Shown: positions 8,328 to 17,313, counted from the stretch's first letter. The stretch: DNA of 64,000 nt from Halomonas zincidurans B6 (GCF_000731955.1 NZ_JNCK01000001.1:1612001-1676000); one strand, 5' to 3'. The notes: generated from the letters alone by a model not told the origin. Made by a program: numbers and translations.

Positions 8328-9677
8328 TCAATCGGCGGTGGCAATCTCCAGCCCCTCATGGGTGACTTCCGCCACCAGCTCCAGCTCTTCGGGGGTGATC
8401 ACGTAGGGCGGCATCCAGTAGATCACGTTGCCCAGCGGGCGCAGCATGACGCCACGCGACAGCGCATGACGGAACACCCGCAGCCCGCGCCGCTCACGGA
8501 AATCGTAGGGGCTCAAACTCGCCTTGTCCCTGACCATCTCGATCGCCAGAATCATCCCGGTCTGGCGCACGTCGCCGACATGGGCATGCTCGCGCAACGG
8601 TGCGGCAAGACGCTCCATCTGGGCGGCTTTACCGCGGTTGGTGGCGATCACGTCGTCCTGTTCGAAGATATCCAGCGTCGCCAAGGCGGCGGCGCAGGCC
8701 AGCGGATTGCCGGTATAACTATGGGAATGCAGAAATGCCTTGAGGGTGGCGTAGTCGTCGTAGAACGCGGTATAGACATCATCGCTGGTCATCACCACGG
8801 AGAGCGGTAGATAACCGCCGGTCAACGCCTTGGAAAGACACAGGAAGTCGGGTCGAACCCCGGTCTGCTCACAGGCAAAAAGCGTTCCCGTGCGGCCGAA
8901 ACCGACCGCGACCTCATCGAAGATCAGTTGCACGCCGTAGCGATCGCAGGCTTCGCGCAGCCAGGTCAGGTACTCCGGCGGGTACATGCGCATGCCCCCG
9001 GCGCACTGAATCAGCGGTTCGACGATCACCGCCGCCAGCTCGCCGGCATGGCGTTCGAGAGCCCGCTCCATGTGAACGAAGCATGCCCTGGCTTGCTCTA
9101 CCCACTGCTCTCTTGGCAGGCCGAAACCGTCGGGTGCCGGCACCTTGATCACGTCCAGCAGCAACGGGCGATAGGTATCGGTATAAAGCGCCACGTCCCC
9201 TACCGACAGTGCCCCCAACGTCTCGCCATGATAGCCATTGGTGATGGTCAGGAAGCGTCGCTTCTCGGGTCGACCGACATTGCGCCAGTAGTGATAGCTC
9301 ATCTTGAGCGCAATCTCGATCGCCGACGAGCCGTTGTCGGCATAGAAGCAGTGCCCCAGACCGGTGGGCGCCAGCCGTCCGAGCCTTTCCGAGAGCTCGA
9401 TCACCGGTCGATGGGTGAAGCCGGATAGGATCACGTGTTCCAGTTCGTCGAGTTGCTGCTTGATGCGCGCGTTGATGCGTTCGTTGGCGTGTCCGAAAAT
9501 ATTGACCCACCAGGAACTGACGATATCCAGGTAGCGCTTGCCTTCGAAATCCTCCAGCCAGACGCCCTTGCCGCGCCGGATCGGCACGACCGGTAGGGTC
9601 TCGTGATCCTTCATCTGCGTACAGGGATGCCACAAACTGGCGAGATCCCGCTGCATCCAGTCGTCATTGCGATTCAT
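8328..9677 (-). CDS. bioA: Adenosylmethionine-8-amino-7-oxononanoate aminotransferase
   Basis: A 449-residue class III PLP aminotransferase. Motifs include LWHPCTQMKDHE near the N-terminus, SSWWVNIFGHAN, the LIFDEVAVGFGRTG block and the PLP-lysine segment LSKALTGGYLPLS. It converts 7-keto-8-aminopelargonate to 7,8-diaminopelargonate using S-adenosylmethionine as amino donor. Length is close to E. coli BioA (429). The start overlaps the end of bioD by 14 bases, and it is the last gene of the bio operon here. Confidence 0.95.
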   Translation of the reverse strand: MNRNDDWMQRDLASLWHPCTQMKDHETLPVVPIRRGKGVWLEDFEGKRYLDIVSSWWVNIFGHANERINARIKQQLDELEHVILSGFTHRPVIELSERLGRLAPTGLGHCFYADNGSSAIEIALKMSYHYWRNVGRPEKRRFLTITNGYHGETLGALSVGDVALYTDTYRPLLLDVIKVPAPDGFGLPREQWVEQARACFVHMERALERHAGELAAVIVEPLIQCAGGMRMYPPEYLTWLREACDRYGVQLIFDEVAVGFGRTGTLFACEQTGVRPDFLCLSKALTGGYLPLSVVMTSDDVYTAFYDDYATLKAFLHSHSYTGNPLACAAALATLDIFEQDDVIATNRGKAAQMERLAAPLREHAHVGDVRQTGMILAIEMVRDKASLSPYDFRERRGLRVFRHALSRGVMLRPLGNVIYWMPPYVITPEELELVAEVTHEGLEIATAD

Positions 9678-10392
9678 GGGTCTTCCGTGGCGGTGTTGCG
9701 TGGATTAGCGGTTCGAGTTCGAGCCAGTCGGCGGCCCGTTCGGGTGCAGGCGTCGCTAGCCAGGGCACGACGCCCAGGCAGGGCACGCCGCCCTCCTCGC
9801 CGAGCCAGCCGGCCAGCGAGTCCAGGTTTTCTTCCCGACGCGGCATGCGGGGATCGATCCCGTTGGCCACCCACCCCGCCACCGGCAGCCCATCATGCCG
9901 GATCGCTTCCAGTGTCAGCCGGGCATGATTGATCGCCCCCAGCCGTACGCCGACCACAACTATTACCGGCAGCGCCAGGGCGACGGCGAGATCCGACAGC
10001 GACTCGCGTTCATTGAGCGGTACCCGCCAGCCACCGGCACCTTCGATCAAAGTCAGGTCGGCCTCGCGCGCCAGCAGGGCCCGCATGGGCGCTGCCAGCG
10101 CGGATACCGAGAGCGCGACGTTGGCTTCCGCGGCAGCGATGTGCGGCGCTATCGCCGGTTCGAAGGCGACCGGATTGATCGTGTCGTAGTCCAGCGCCGG
10201 CCGGCATTGCGCCTGAATCGCCAGCGCATCGGCATTGCGCAATCCCTCCACCGTCCGCTCGCAGCCGGAAGCGACCGGCTTGCCACCGGCGGTGGTCAAT
10301 CCTTGGTGCCGGGCGGCAGCCAACAGGCCGCTGGTCACGAGGGTCTTGCCGGCATCGGTGTCGGTGCCGGTAATGAAGAATGCCTTGGGCAT
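9664..10392 (-). CDS. bioD: Dethiobiotin synthetase
   Basis: A 242-residue ATP-dependent carboxylase. The N-terminus has the P-loop FFITGTDTDAGKT, diagnostic for BioD, and LIEGAGGWRVPL near residue 115. It closes the ureido ring of dethiobiotin from diaminopelargonate and carbon dioxide. The ATG at 10392 has an AGGA site six bases upstream and lies two bases after the bioC stop. A TTG two codons earlier is possible but less likely. Genes on both sides are bio genes in the same direction. Confidence 0.94.
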   Translation of the reverse strand: MPKAFFITGTDTDAGKTLVTSGLLAAARHQGLTTAGGKPVASGCERTVEGLRNADALAIQAQCRPALDYDTINPVAFEPAIAPHIAAAEANVALSVSALAAPMRALLAREADLTLIEGAGGWRVPLNERESLSDLAVALALPVIVVVGVRLGAINHARLTLEAIRHDGLPVAGWVANGIDPRMPRREENLDSLAGWLGEEGGVPCLGVVPWLATPAPERAADWLELEPLIHATPPRKTHESQ

Positions 10393-10394
10393 GA

Positions 10395-11216
10395 TCAATC
10401 CTGAGCGTCGAGTCGCTGCATCAGCACAGTGGCCACGCGGTAACGGGTGGGAATGCCGGACGTATCGCGAAACGTCTCAATGGCGCTTTCGAGCCGGGCG
10501 AAACGCCGTCGCCCCGCCAGGCCGCTGGAAGCCGGCTCTCCGGTCACCGTGTTGGCACCGATGCGCTTGAGCGCGCGTAATGTTTCGGCCAGATCGTCAT
10601 GCCAGATACGCCGTGTCGTGAGATCGAACCGCTGAAGTCGCCAGCCGGGTGACGCCAGCGATTGGCGTAGCGCCGCTTCCGGCAAGCAATCGTTGACGTG
10701 TCGGCCGCCATCCACCGTTTGCCATGCTTCTCGCAGTTCACTCAGGCTGCCCTCGCATAGCGTGGTGAAGGCAAGCCAGCCATGCGGACGTAGCACCCGC
10801 GCCGCCTGGGCAAGGAAGCGCTCGAGGTCACACCACTGCAGCGCCAGGCTGGAGATAACCAGGTCGAGGCTGCGTCCGGCCAGCGGTAGCCGCTCGGCAT
10901 TGCCGGTCAGCCATTGGATCGCCAGGTGGTCATGGCGTCGCCGGGCCTCGGCCAACATGCCCGGCGCCAGATCGAGCCCGATGGCAGTGGCGTCGAAGCG
11001 TAAAGCCAAGTGGGAAACCACGTAGCCGGTACCGCAGCCGACATCCAACAGCGCACGGGGGCGGCACGATACCGGCAGACAGGACAGCAACTCATCGGCG
11101 ACCTGGCGTTGAAACTGTGCCGCATCGTCGTAGTGTTCAGCCGCACGGGAAAAGTTCTCAGCGATTCGGCGCTGGCGTGACGCCGACAATCCAGGAAGAC
11201 CCCGCAGTACGCTCAT
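10395..11216 (-). CDS. bioC: Malonyl-[ACP] O-methyltransferase
   Basis: A 273-residue SAM methyltransferase. Motif I is LLDVGCGTGYVVSHLA near residue 54, and the IAENFSRAAEHYDDAAQFQ N-terminus is typical of BioC. It methylates the free carboxyl of malonyl-ACP so that fatty-acid synthase can build the pimelate moiety. The ATG at 11216 overlaps the bioH stop by ATGA; the frame extends six codons further, but the overlap start is preferred. It works as a pair with BioH, which removes the methyl group. Confidence 0.92.
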   Translation of the reverse strand: MSVLRGLPGLSASRQRRIAENFSRAAEHYDDAAQFQRQVADELLSCLPVSCRPRALLDVGCGTGYVVSHLALRFDATAIGLDLAPGMLAEARRRHDHLAIQWLTGNAERLPLAGRSLDLVISSLALQWCDLERFLAQAARVLRPHGWLAFTTLCEGSLSELREAWQTVDGGRHVNDCLPEAALRQSLASPGWRLQRFDLTTRRIWHDDLAETLRALKRIGANTVTGEPASSGLAGRRRFARLESAIETFRDTSGIPTRYRVATVLMQRLDAQD

Positions 11217-11980
11217 GTCGACGCCCCGCTCCACTGACCCGATTGCCCCTGGCCTGATTGATTTAGAAACATCGCCATCCGCTCGGCGGTCTCGTCCGCG
11301 CGTTCCAGCGGAAAGGCGTGACCGACTCCCGAAAGCAACTCGGTGCGACCGAGGCTCGGTAGTCGTTTGGCGATGGCCCGGCGCGCCGCCGCCGGCACCA
11401 ACAAGTCGTTGTCGCCGAACAGATGCAACTGGGGAATGCGCAGCTGACCAAGGACGTCACGCAGATCGAGTTCGTCCAGCAGCGCGAGCCCGGCCAGTGC
11501 CTGATCCCGTGGTGTGGCCTGGAGCGCCTGGAGCAACTCGCTTCCCAGGCGGCGGGCGTCACGACCGCCCTGCGCGCTCAATTGCGCGAACCGGGCAAAT
11601 GCCCTGGCGGGCGAATGCTGGAAACCGCCGCGAAACGCTACGAAGATCTCCGTCCCCATCGCCTCGGGCCAGCCGGGGCGAGCGACGAAACTGGCATTTG
11701 AGCCGAGAGTGATCAGTCCCCGTACCTGCCTGCCTCGCCACTGGGCCAGCGCAGTGGCGAGCATGCCGCCCAGCGACCAGCCGGCCAGCCAGGCGTCCTG
11801 CGGCAGCTCGCGGTCGAGCACGGCTACCCAGCTCTCGGGACGATGACTGGTCAGCTCGGGATAGCCCGCACACAGGACGCTCAGGCCGGGGAGACGCTCT
11901 CGCAATGTCCGCGCCAACGGTTCCAATAGAGATGGGCCTAGTGCCCATCCAGGCAAAAGGATCAGCGTATCTTCCCTCAT
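11213..11980 (-). CDS. bioH: Pimeloyl-[ACP] methyl ester esterase
   Basis: A 255-residue alpha/beta hydrolase. The nucleophile elbow GWSLGG (Ser), a late Asp in FGDNDLLVP and the final SGVGHAFPLE (His) form the triad of BioH. It cleaves the methyl ester of pimeloyl-ACP to end chain building before BioF acts. The start overlaps the bioF stop by ATGA and its own stop overlaps bioC, so all three are translationally coupled. The tail is rich in Gln, Ser and Gly. Confidence 0.92.
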   Translation of the reverse strand: MREDTLILLPGWALGPSLLEPLARTLRERLPGLSVLCAGYPELTSHRPESWVAVLDRELPQDAWLAGWSLGGMLATALAQWRGRQVRGLITLGSNASFVARPGWPEAMGTEIFVAFRGGFQHSPARAFARFAQLSAQGGRDARRLGSELLQALQATPRDQALAGLALLDELDLRDVLGQLRIPQLHLFGDNDLLVPAAARRAIAKRLPSLGRTELLSGVGHAFPLERADETAERMAMFLNQSGQGQSGQWSGAST

Positions 11981-13227
11981 GTTGGCGACTCCTGCGCCGA
12001 TCCCAGCCGACGTGCGCAGTCATGGAGCGCTTCCAGCAGCCGGTCGACATCGGCAACGTCATGGGCCGCCGAAAGCGTAATGCGCAACCGGGCAGTGCCG
12101 GCCGGCACGGTCGGCGGGCGGATGGCGGTACACCAAATGCCCGCCGCCTCCAGCGCTGACGCCAGTTTCAGCGCCGCGACAGCGTTGTCGCCGCCCTCGC
12201 GGGTCGAGCCGATCACCAGCGGCTGTATCGGTGTCCGCGAAGGCATCAGGTGCAGTCCGAACGCGCTCAGTCCCACGGCGCCGTTGCGAAAACGCTCGAC
12301 CAGTGTGAACAAGTGATCCCGCCGTTCGGGTTCGTCGCGCACGATATCGAGGCTGGTCAGCGTGGCCCAGGCCAGTGCCGGCGACAGACTGGTGGTATAG
12401 ACGTAGGGTCGAGCGAACTGGATCAACGCTTCGATCAACGCGTCACTGCCGGCGACGAAGGCGCCCTGTGTCCCCAACGCCTTGCCCAGGGTGCCGACCA
12501 GCACCGGCACGACAGCGGGATCGATACCCTGCGATTGCCGCGTGCCTCCACCGTTGGCGCCGAGCACGCCGAAGCCATGGGCATCATCGACCATCAGCCA
12601 GGCCCGATGCCGCGAACACTGCTCGGCCAGCGCGGCGAGATCGGCGACGTCGCCATCCATGCTGAACACACCGTCACTGATGACCAGCTTGTGTCGAGCC
12701 GAATCCAGCATGGCCAGATGCTGACCACAGTCTTTCGCATCGCCATGCGCAAAACGCATTAACCGCGCCCCGGCGAGCCGGGTGCCATCCAACAGCGAGG
12801 CATGGTTGAATCGGTCGTGCAACGCGTAGTCGCCGCGTCCGAGCAATGCCGAGAAAACGCCGAGATTGGCCTGATAACCGCTGGAGAACAGTAGCGCGCG
12901 CTGACATCCCGTCCACTCGGCCAGCCGCGCCTCCAGGCGAGCGTGCGCTTCGCTGTGTCCGCAGACCAGATGCGATGCACCGCCGCCGGTACCGAACCGC
13001 CGCGCGCCCTCGGCCAATCCTTCGGCCAGGCGCGGGTCGCCCGCCAGTCCCAGATAGTCGTTGCTGCAGAACGCAAGCCATTCGCACCCCTCGCGCTGGA
13101 AACGAGGACCGATACCGACGGTGGTGCGCCGTCGCCGATAGCGGTGACGTTCGTGCTGGCGGGCCAGTCGCGACGCCAATACATCGTCGAGTGTGCTGTC
13201 GTGATGTGAACGCGGGCTCTTACGCAC
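11977..13227 (-). CDS. bioF: 8-amino-7-oxononanoate synthase
   Basis: A 416-residue alpha-oxoamine synthase (PLP). Visible motifs are FCSNDYLGLAGDPRL near residue 53, FSSGYQANLGVFSALLG, VDDAHGFGVLG and the PLP-lysine region VGTLGKALGTQGAF. It condenses pimeloyl-ACP with alanine. The chosen start is GTG at 13227, 12 bases after the bioB stop; no strong ribosome site is seen, so coupling to bioB is likely. The length is somewhat above the E. coli enzyme (384) because of an Arg-rich N-terminus and a C-terminal extension. Confidence 0.93.
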   Translation of the reverse strand: MRKSPRSHHDSTLDDVLASRLARQHERHRYRRRRTTVGIGPRFQREGCEWLAFCSNDYLGLAGDPRLAEGLAEGARRFGTGGGASHLVCGHSEAHARLEARLAEWTGCQRALLFSSGYQANLGVFSALLGRGDYALHDRFNHASLLDGTRLAGARLMRFAHGDAKDCGQHLAMLDSARHKLVISDGVFSMDGDVADLAALAEQCSRHRAWLMVDDAHGFGVLGANGGGTRQSQGIDPAVVPVLVGTLGKALGTQGAFVAGSDALIEALIQFARPYVYTTSLSPALAWATLTSLDIVRDEPERRDHLFTLVERFRNGAVGLSAFGLHLMPSRTPIQPLVIGSTREGGDNAVAALKLASALEAAGIWCTAIRPPTVPAGTARLRITLSAAHDVADVDRLLEALHDCARRLGSAQESPT

Positions 13228-13239
13228 GGCGATACGGGC

Positions 13240-14319
13240 TCAAGGCTGTGCCGCCGCATCGGTCACCATGGCATCGATGCGGGCTCGCGCCATGCTCTCC
13301 TGGATCGCCGCCTCGCAGGCAGCGTCATCGGCTTCCTCGCGCCGTTCGGGGTGCAGCCCGAGGCGCTCGAACAAGCGTCGATCGTGGTTGGCCTGGGGGT
13401 TCTGGGCGGTCAGCAGGCGCTCGCCGTAGAAGATCGAGTTGGCCCCGGCGAAGAACGCCATGGCCTGGGTCTGGTCGTTCATCAGTTCGCGGCCGGCGGC
13501 AAGGCGCACATGGGAGCCCGGCATCAGGATGCGTGCCACGGCGACGGTGCGGATGAAATCGATGGGATCGAGATCCTCGACATGCTCCAGCGGCGTGCCC
13601 TGGATCCGGATCAGCATGTTGATCGGTACGCTCTCGGGATGCGCCGGCAGGTTGGCGAGTTGCTCCAGCAACCCCGCGCGATCGTCGACACTTTCACCCA
13701 TGCCGAGAATACCACCGCAACAGACCTTCATCCCCGATTGGCGCACGTGGTCGAGGGTTTCGAGCCGGTCCGCGTAGGTCCGCGTGGTGATGATTTCGCC
13801 GTAGTATTCCGGCGAGGTATCGAGGTTGTGGTTGTAGTAGTCAAGTCCGGCCTCGCTGAGCCGTTCGGCCTGATCCCGGGTCAGCATGCCGAGGGTCATG
13901 CAGGTTTCGAGCCCCAATTCCCGCACGCCGCGTACCATCTCCAGAACGTAAGGCATGTCCTTGGCGCTCGGGTTTTTCCACGCCGCGCCCATGCAGAAGC
14001 GACTGGCGCCGACCGCCTTGGCCTTGCGCGCTTTTGCCAGCACGGCTTCGACCTGCATCAGCTTCTCGCGCTCGAGCCCGGTGTTGTAATGTCCCGACTG
14101 CGGACAGTACTTGCAATCTTCGGGACAGGCGCCCGTCTTGATCGAGAGTAGCGTGGAGATCTGCACGGCGTTGGGATCGAAGTACCGCCGATGCACGCCT
14201 TGCGCCTGAAACAGCAGATCATTGAACGGCAATTCCAGCAGCGCCTGGATCTCTTCCCGCCGCCAGTCGTGACGCGAGAGCGTTTCCTGGGCTTGCGTCG
14301 CCTGATACCTCACCATCAT
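13240..14319 (-). CDS. bioB: Biotin synthase
   Basis: A radical-SAM enzyme of 359 residues. It carries the CPEDCKYC cluster motif for the [4Fe-4S] centre and YYNHNLDTSPEYYGEI; the second cluster ligand region NHNLDTS and MKVCCGGILGMGES are also present. It inserts sulfur into dethiobiotin. The frame is open back to 14439, but that part runs through the two operator dyads and does not resemble BioB, so the ATG at 14319 (followed by another ATG) is chosen. First gene of bioBFHCDA. Confidence 0.94.
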   Translation of the reverse strand: MMVRYQATQAQETLSRHDWRREEIQALLELPFNDLLFQAQGVHRRYFDPNAVQISTLLSIKTGACPEDCKYCPQSGHYNTGLEREKLMQVEAVLAKARKAKAVGASRFCMGAAWKNPSAKDMPYVLEMVRGVRELGLETCMTLGMLTRDQAERLSEAGLDYYNHNLDTSPEYYGEIITTRTYADRLETLDHVRQSGMKVCCGGILGMGESVDDRAGLLEQLANLPAHPESVPINMLIRIQGTPLEHVEDLDPIDFIRTVAVARILMPGSHVRLAAGRELMNDQTQAMAFFAGANSIFYGERLLTAQNPQANHDRRLFERLGLHPERREEADDAACEAAIQESMARARIDAMVTDAAAQP

Positions 14320-14321
14320 CA

Positions 14322-14354
14322 CAGTCAACCCTATACGAACAATAAAGTTGACTA
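14322..14354 (-). promoter_or_regulatory. BirA-type biotin operator, promoter-distal copy
   Basis: Read on the minus strand this is TAGTCAACT, 15 bases, GGTTGACTG. It contains a perfect 7-base dyad (AGTCAAC/GTTGACT). The 9-15-9 geometry and half-site sequence resemble the BirA operator (TTGTAAACC, 14-16 bases, GGTTTACAA; 6 of 9 matches in each half). It touches the bioB start codon, so binding here would also block the ribosome-site DNA. Confidence 0.55.
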
Positions 14355-14372
14355 GGATAGTGCCATCTTGCG

Positions 14373-14404
14373 CAGTAAACTTCAATGTATACTGAGGTTG
14401 ACAG
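14373..14404 (-). promoter_or_regulatory. BirA-type biotin operator, promoter-proximal copy
   Basis: Read on the minus strand this is CTGTCAACC, 14 bases, AGTTTACTG. Half-sites match the BirA consensus in 7 and 6 of 9 positions and the spacing is canonical. The spacer holds TATACA, a possible -10 box for bioB. Biotinoyl-AMP-bound BirA would then shut the operon when biotin is plentiful. Confidence 0.65.
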
Positions 14405-14459
14405 AATCTAGAAACGCCATGCCCCGCGATTCTCGGCATTGGGTATCCAGATGCCGCGA

Positions 14460-15227
14460 TCAGTGGCGCCGATGCAGCGACGGCGGCACCCCGTAGGTGC
14501 GCCGATAGGCGCGCGAGAAGCTGCCCTGATCGAGAAAGCCGACTTCGGCGGCAATGGCGCCCAGCGAGCGCGAGGTGCGTTCGATCAAGCTACGCGCATG
14601 GGCCAGGCGGCGCTGCTGGACATAGGCCTGCGGCGTCATGCCCAGCAACTCGCGAAAGCAGGCGTGGAAGTGGCCGGGACTCAGCGCGCATAGCGCCGCC
14701 AGCGCATCGACGCGGATCGGCTCGCTCAGGTGAGCATCGATATAACGCTCGATGCGCGCCAGCTCGATGCGCTCGCGCCCTTCGCTGCACGCTGCAATCG
14801 GCGCCAGCGACTCGTCATGCAGGTTGAGATACAGCGCGCGCAGGATCAGCGTGGCGATCTCGCTGTGCAGCGCCGGATGCAGGGCAACCTGGGGCAGAAC
14901 GCCCTCGGCCAGGCGGTGCAACTGCGCAGGCACGGCGAAGAAGCGCGGACTCTCGAACAGTCGCTCGACCTCGTCGGCGCACGACACCAGCGCCAGATTG
15001 ACCAGCGGCACGTCGAGCACAAGGGTCTGATTCTGACCGTCGCCGGTATATTCGTGATGGTAGGTGGAGGGTATCAGGCAGCCTCGCTCGCGGGTAATCC
15101 GCTCGCCGCGGCCCTCGATGGTCAACTCGGTCACGCCCGACGTCGCCAGAATCAACTGGTGAAAGGCATGTTCGTGGGCGATGTATTGCGGGGTCAGCGT
15201 ACAGCTACGCAGATTGAAGAATGCCAT
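14460..15227 (-). CDS. AraC family transcriptional regulator
   Basis: A 255-residue regulator: an N-terminal cupin-like sensing half (HEHAFHQLILATSGVTELTI, with ERGCLIPSTYHHEY) and a C-terminal double helix-turn-helix. The latter shows LAALCALSPGHFHACFRELLGMTPQAYVQQRRLAHARSLI and the closing F.DQGSFSRAYRRTYGVPPSLHR pattern. It lies upstream of bioB on the same strand, 140 bases before the bioB start. Nothing links it to biotin; its target and ligand are unknown. Confidence 0.85.
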   Translation of the reverse strand: MAFFNLRSCTLTPQYIAHEHAFHQLILATSGVTELTIEGRGERITRERGCLIPSTYHHEYTGDGQNQTLVLDVPLVNLALVSCADEVERLFESPRFFAVPAQLHRLAEGVLPQVALHPALHSEIATLILRALYLNLHDESLAPIAACSEGRERIELARIERYIDAHLSEPIRVDALAALCALSPGHFHACFRELLGMTPQAYVQQRRLAHARSLIERTSRSLGAIAAEVGFLDQGSFSRAYRRTYGVPPSLHRRH

Positions 15228-15327
15228 GACATTGCCGGCTTCAAGGTTTCGACCGAGGCCAATCCCCTACCATACCCCGCCGGCGCCGGGACAGAAGCCG
15301 ACGGAAATTCCACGTTATACGTTCGAT

Positions 15328-15528
15328 TCAGCAGTTCCCCTTCTTGGCCTGGCCGGGCGGGCAGAACCCCCCATCGCGGTGATCGTGATCGCGATCGCCT
15401 TCCCGGTCCTGATGACCGTCGCCCACCTCGACGATCGGCTCCGGATCGATGCGAGCCGGCGTGTAGCTACAGCCGGCCACGAACAAGCCAGCCAGAAGAA
15501 TCACGGTCGTTGGCATCCACTGTCGCAT
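15328..15528 (-). CDS. Small Asp/His-rich lipoprotein
   Basis: A 66-residue predicted lipoprotein. The signal peptide ends in a lipobox (LLAGLFVAGC, Cys at about residue 20), followed by a short Asp/His/Arg-rich middle (VGDGHQDREGDRDHDHRDGG) and a C-terminal FCPPGQAKKGNC. The ATG at 15528 has an AGGAGA site five bases upstream; the longer open frame to 15645 lacks a signal peptide. The His/Asp stretch and two cysteines might bind metal, but this is a guess. Function unknown. Confidence 0.7.
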   Translation of the reverse strand: MRQWMPTTVILLAGLFVAGCSYTPARIDPEPIVEVGDGHQDREGDRDHDHRDGGFCPPGQAKKGNC

Positions 15529-15660
15529 GAGGTTCTCCTCTTTTTCTATGAATCTCGCATGAGCAGTACCCCACCAGCATATCGGTAAACGTACCGTTAC
15601 CGGGAGTCGCAGGAGGGCGACAAATACCGGCAGGTTGCAAATCATCGATCTCAGCGCAGA

Positions 15661-16443
15661 TCAGCGGATCGTCAATAAAACAGCGATGCCCCATATCACC
15701 AACCCGGCGCCGGTAACTCGTCCAATCCAATACCCGGCAGGCGCCAACTTTTCTATTAGCACCAGCAGTGCAAGTCCGGCGATCCACGCCAGATTCATGA
15801 CGCCGCCGACGAACAGCAGCAACATGAGCGCCCAACAGCAGCCGAGGCAGTAGATACCGTGGCGAAAGCCCATCGCGAACGCACCGCGCAGCCCTTCCCG
15901 CCAATGCGTGAGTACGAACTCCAGGGGCGAGCGGCAATACCTGAGGCAGGCATGCTTGAGTGGCGTCCATTGATAGACGCCGGCAGCGATCAACACTGCA
16001 CCCGCCAGCGCCGTACTCGTCGTCTGCATCATCGGTGAAAGCAGCGCGGCCTTCTCCATGGCGAACTGCAGCGCGACCGCAGCCAGGCTGAACGCTGACC
16101 AGATGGCGATATAGCCCAGCACGAACATTCCCGATGCGACCATGCGCCATCCCGGGGAGTGCCTCGCTCGGCCAATGGCCGTGAAGAGCAGCAGCATCGG
16201 CGCGGCGCCAGGCAGCATCATCGCCACCATCATGACGACCCACATCAGCAACATCAGCAGCGCATGGGCGGGCGTCCACGACGTCAGAGTCATGGCCATC
16301 CCGCCCTCGCCCTCTTCCATCCCAAGCATGGCGCCTGCCCCGGCCAGCAGATAGGCCCAGCTCAGGGCGACGACCATCAACAGCATGGTCGCCACGAGGG
16401 CGCGGTCATGTCGCAGCGCCCTTTCGAACACCGACATCGCCAT
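15661..16443 (-). CDS. DUF2182 family integral membrane protein
   Basis: A 260-residue protein with about six or seven hydrophobic helices. It has the DUF2182 hallmarks: a Met-rich helix (LLMWVVMMVAMMLPGAAPMLLLF) and a PLKHACLRYCRSP...HGIYCLGCCWALM region with conserved His and Cys. The family is described as predicted metal-binding membrane proteins; its function is not established. It lies 17 bases after the DUF1326 gene. These two families often occur together, and this pairing supports both calls. An ATG two codons later (16437) is an alternative start. Confidence 0.8.
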   Translation of the reverse strand: MAMSVFERALRHDRALVATMLLMVVALSWAYLLAGAGAMLGMEEGEGGMAMTLTSWTPAHALLMLLMWVVMMVAMMLPGAAPMLLLFTAIGRARHSPGWRMVASGMFVLGYIAIWSAFSLAAVALQFAMEKAALLSPMMQTTSTALAGAVLIAAGVYQWTPLKHACLRYCRSPLEFVLTHWREGLRGAFAMGFRHGIYCLGCCWALMLLLFVGGVMNLAWIAGLALLVLIEKLAPAGYWIGRVTGAGLVIWGIAVLLTIR

Positions 16444-16460
16444 TGCCGATCTCGCTTGCG

Positions 16461-17093
16461 CTAGGACTCGACGCCTTCAGGCGTCTGCACGACATGCGCC
16501 AGCGTGCTGTGCGAATCCTGCGTGGAGAACGCAATCGCTCCACTGCTCTGGATCGTGGCGCAGGCAATTTCGCCCTCGATGTGTTCGAAGCCTTCCGGCA
16601 TAACCACCCGAATGCGATGGGGCTTGTCGGTCACCGGGTTCCTGATCGGTTCCACATGGGTTTCGAGTACGCCGGGAATGGACAGACGTGCGGTTCGGCC
16701 AGGTTCGTCAAATTCGAACGTCACGGGCGCGAAGACCGGGTCGTGCATCTGGGTCACGATGAGGCTGAAGATATGGAACAACGTCCCTTCCGCCGAGTGC
16801 TTCCCGGACAGGATCTCGAACAGCGCCTCGCGCTGCTCCGGGCTCGCTCGCTCATCGATGACCGGCTGTGCCTGCCCGTTGCCTTCATGTAGCGGACCGG
16901 GAAAGTGCACGACGACAAAGAAGCTCAGATCGTTCAGGTGGGTATTTTCGTAGTGACCCTTGGTGATATGCATGCCCAGCAGGCCCTTGCATTCACCCTG
17001 GGTCGGCCGCGCATTGAAATCGCAGGGACAGCCGAACGCGCAGTTGCAGTTCTTGAGCCACTCCCCCTCGAGACGCCAATCTACTCGTGCCAT
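16461..17093 (-). CDS. DUF1326 domain-containing protein
   Basis: A 210-residue soluble protein beginning MARVDWRLEGEWLKNCNCAFGCPCDFNARPTQG, where the CNC..GCPC cluster is the DUF1326 signature and could bind a metal. The ATG at 17093 has a GGAGG site eight bases upstream; the longer frame to 17201 is not supported. It is the first gene of a two-gene unit with the DUF2182 membrane protein. The role is unknown; the Cys-rich start and the Cys/His-rich partner suggest shared metal handling, which is inference. Confidence 0.8.
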   Translation of the reverse strand: MARVDWRLEGEWLKNCNCAFGCPCDFNARPTQGECKGLLGMHITKGHYENTHLNDLSFFVVVHFPGPLHEGNGQAQPVIDERASPEQREALFEILSGKHSAEGTLFHIFSLIVTQMHDPVFAPVTFEFDEPGRTARLSIPGVLETHVEPIRNPVTDKPHRIRVVMPEGFEHIEGEIACATIQSSGAIAFSTQDSHSTLAHVVQTPEGVES

Positions 17094-17297
17094 GGTCGAA
17101 GCCTCCCCCGACCTGGAGTCGAGTCGTCCAAGGCTCGGCGCTGTCGGAGTATGTTTGTTGTAAGCAATCGAGGGACAGAGACCTCTGCCCATCTTTATCA
17201 ATGTAGTTCACTCCTCGCCACGCCGGCCGTCTGTGACCCGCCAATCCTGACTATTTTAGCGAGTTGGGCTGGCTCGCCTCTGCGACCAAAGCTCTAC

Positions 17298-17313
17298 TTT
17301 ACGTTAACGTCAA
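17298..17313 (+). promoter_or_regulatory. LiuR-like palindrome upstream of the liu operon
   Basis: TTTACGTTAACGTCAA, with a perfect inner ACGTTAACGT dyad, lies 79 bases before liuA. It resembles the MerR-family LiuR site described for branched-chain amino-acid catabolism operons (from memory of the published motif). TTTACG here and TAAGCT at 17321-17326, 17 bases apart, could be the -35 and -10 boxes, which would place the regulator site across the spacer. No liuR gene is in the window. Confidence 0.55.
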
